A stretch of 14,648 bases of DNA, from assembly GCA_023381895.1 (NCBI GenBank), contig JAMCTA010000143.1, positions 1 to 14,648 of the forward strand, read 5' to 3'. The translations under genes and the position numbers were made by a program. Below the pieces are notes generated by a model. That model was not told where the DNA came from, did not search any database, and saw only the letters and a program-made list of their open reading frames with translations. Below, one piece after another: positions 14,166-14,648 of this stretch (position 1 is its first letter; each line of letters opens with the position of its first letter). This DNA is from Chloroflexota bacterium (GTDB lineage Bacteria; Chloroflexota; UBA4733).

Positions 14166-14648
14166 TGGCGCAAGCTCGATCCCTATCTGCCAGCGAGCTG
14201 AGCCAATCTCCGGCACGCTCCCGGCCGCTCTCTGGGCGTCTTGCCCGTCTCGGTAGTCGTGCGGCGCTCTACGCTATGATTGTCATTGGGGCAATCTTCT
14301 GCCTGCTCCCTTTCACGTGGCAGCTATCCACCGCACTGAAGACAGCACGCGACGCTCTCGTCTTCCCGCCAATCTGGATGCCCAATCCGATCCAGTGGGG
14401 TAACTTCGTGGCCTCCATGACGATCCCTGGGTTGCCCTTCGGCACATTCTTCGCGAACACCATCATCATCACGACACTAGCCCTGACGGGCAATATGGTG
14501 GCTGCTCCCATCGTAGCCTATAGCCTTGCACGCTTGCGCTGGCCCGGACGCAACCAGGTGTTCGCACTCGTGCTGGCCACGATCATGCTGCCGCAACAGG
14601 TGACGATCATCCCGCAGTTCATCCTGTTCAAGTACTTTGGCTGGGTCA
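14165..14648 (+). CDS. ABC sugar permease, MalG/UgpE type, 3' end outside the window
   Basis: The first 161 codons are visible and the window ends inside the gene. After a basic N-terminus (MAQARSLSASELSQ, then GRLARLGSRAAL) comes the first helix (MIVIGAIFCLLPFTWQLSTALKT), the FPPIWMPNPIQWGNF stretch typical of MalG/UgpE-type proteins, and then NTIIITTLALTGNMVAAPIVAYSLARLRWPGR and MLPQQVTIIPQF, a strong family signature. The EAA loop and C-terminus lie beyond the window. ATG 14165 overlaps the previous TGA by one base and is preceded by a GGAAGGGGGGG tract (14148-14158). GTG 14162 is a possible alternative start. No ATPase gene is seen, so a shared MsmK-like ATPase may serve this importer. 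Confidence 0.93.
   Translation, partial: MAQARSLSASELSQSPARSRPLSGRLARLGSRAALYAMIVIGAIFCLLPFTWQLSTALKTARDALVFPPIWMPNPIQWGNFVASMTIPGLPFGTFFANTIIITTLALTGNMVAAPIVAYSLARLRWPGRNQVFALVLATIMLPQQVTIIPQFILFKYFGWV

Overview
The window is bacterial, GC-rich (roughly 60% by eye) and densely coded, with frequent GTG and TTG starts and purine-rich Shine-Dalgarno sites. The gene families (a CxxC-x17-CxxC zinc-ribbon protein, YbjQ next to a small membrane protein, a membrane-anchored spermidine-synthase-like protein, a DUF4129-MoxR-DUF58 cluster, a hybrid kinase with atypical receivers, and a Tat-like sugar-binding lipoprotein) suggest a thermophilic Chloroflexota, perhaps Thermomicrobia. That placement is inference from gene content, not from a marker gene.

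Layout. 2-673: 3' part of murQ, cut by the window edge. 837-1193: a small double zinc-ribbon protein, followed by a strong intrinsic terminator (1241-1283). 1302-1817, minus strand: a glutaredoxin-PDZ protein whose first active-site cysteine codon is an in-frame TGA. A stem-loop directly follows the TGA, and a good ribosome-binding site and ATG precede it, so this looks like a selenocysteine-containing glutaredoxin. Conventional gene calling would give only a truncated protein starting at GTG 1769. 1953-2591: ybjQ plus a directly abutting small membrane protein. 2588-4210, minus strand: a fused membrane/spermidine-synthase-like protein that meets the previous gene tail to tail on a shared CTAG.

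4391-8666: a compact five-gene operon (DUF4129 membrane protein, unknown membrane protein, MoxR AAA+ ATPase, DUF58 protein, unknown membrane protein), with overlaps or gaps of a few bases at every junction. It is probably an envelope-associated MoxR chaperone system; no transglutaminase is present. 8801-9298: an unknown membrane protein whose natural-looking C-terminus appears to continue in another frame to 9363. 9460-11595: a membrane hybrid histidine kinase with two receiver domains, each degenerate in a different way. 11758-14648: a sugar ABC importer operon (binding lipoprotein, MalF-type permease, MalG-type permease cut by the window end).

The main discovery candidate is the TGA-containing glutaredoxin-PDZ gene with its SECIS-like hairpin. 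No selenocysteine machinery (selA, selB, selC, selD) lies in the window, so that claim depends on the rest of the genome. No tRNA, rRNA, CRISPR array, insertion sequence or phage gene was seen.
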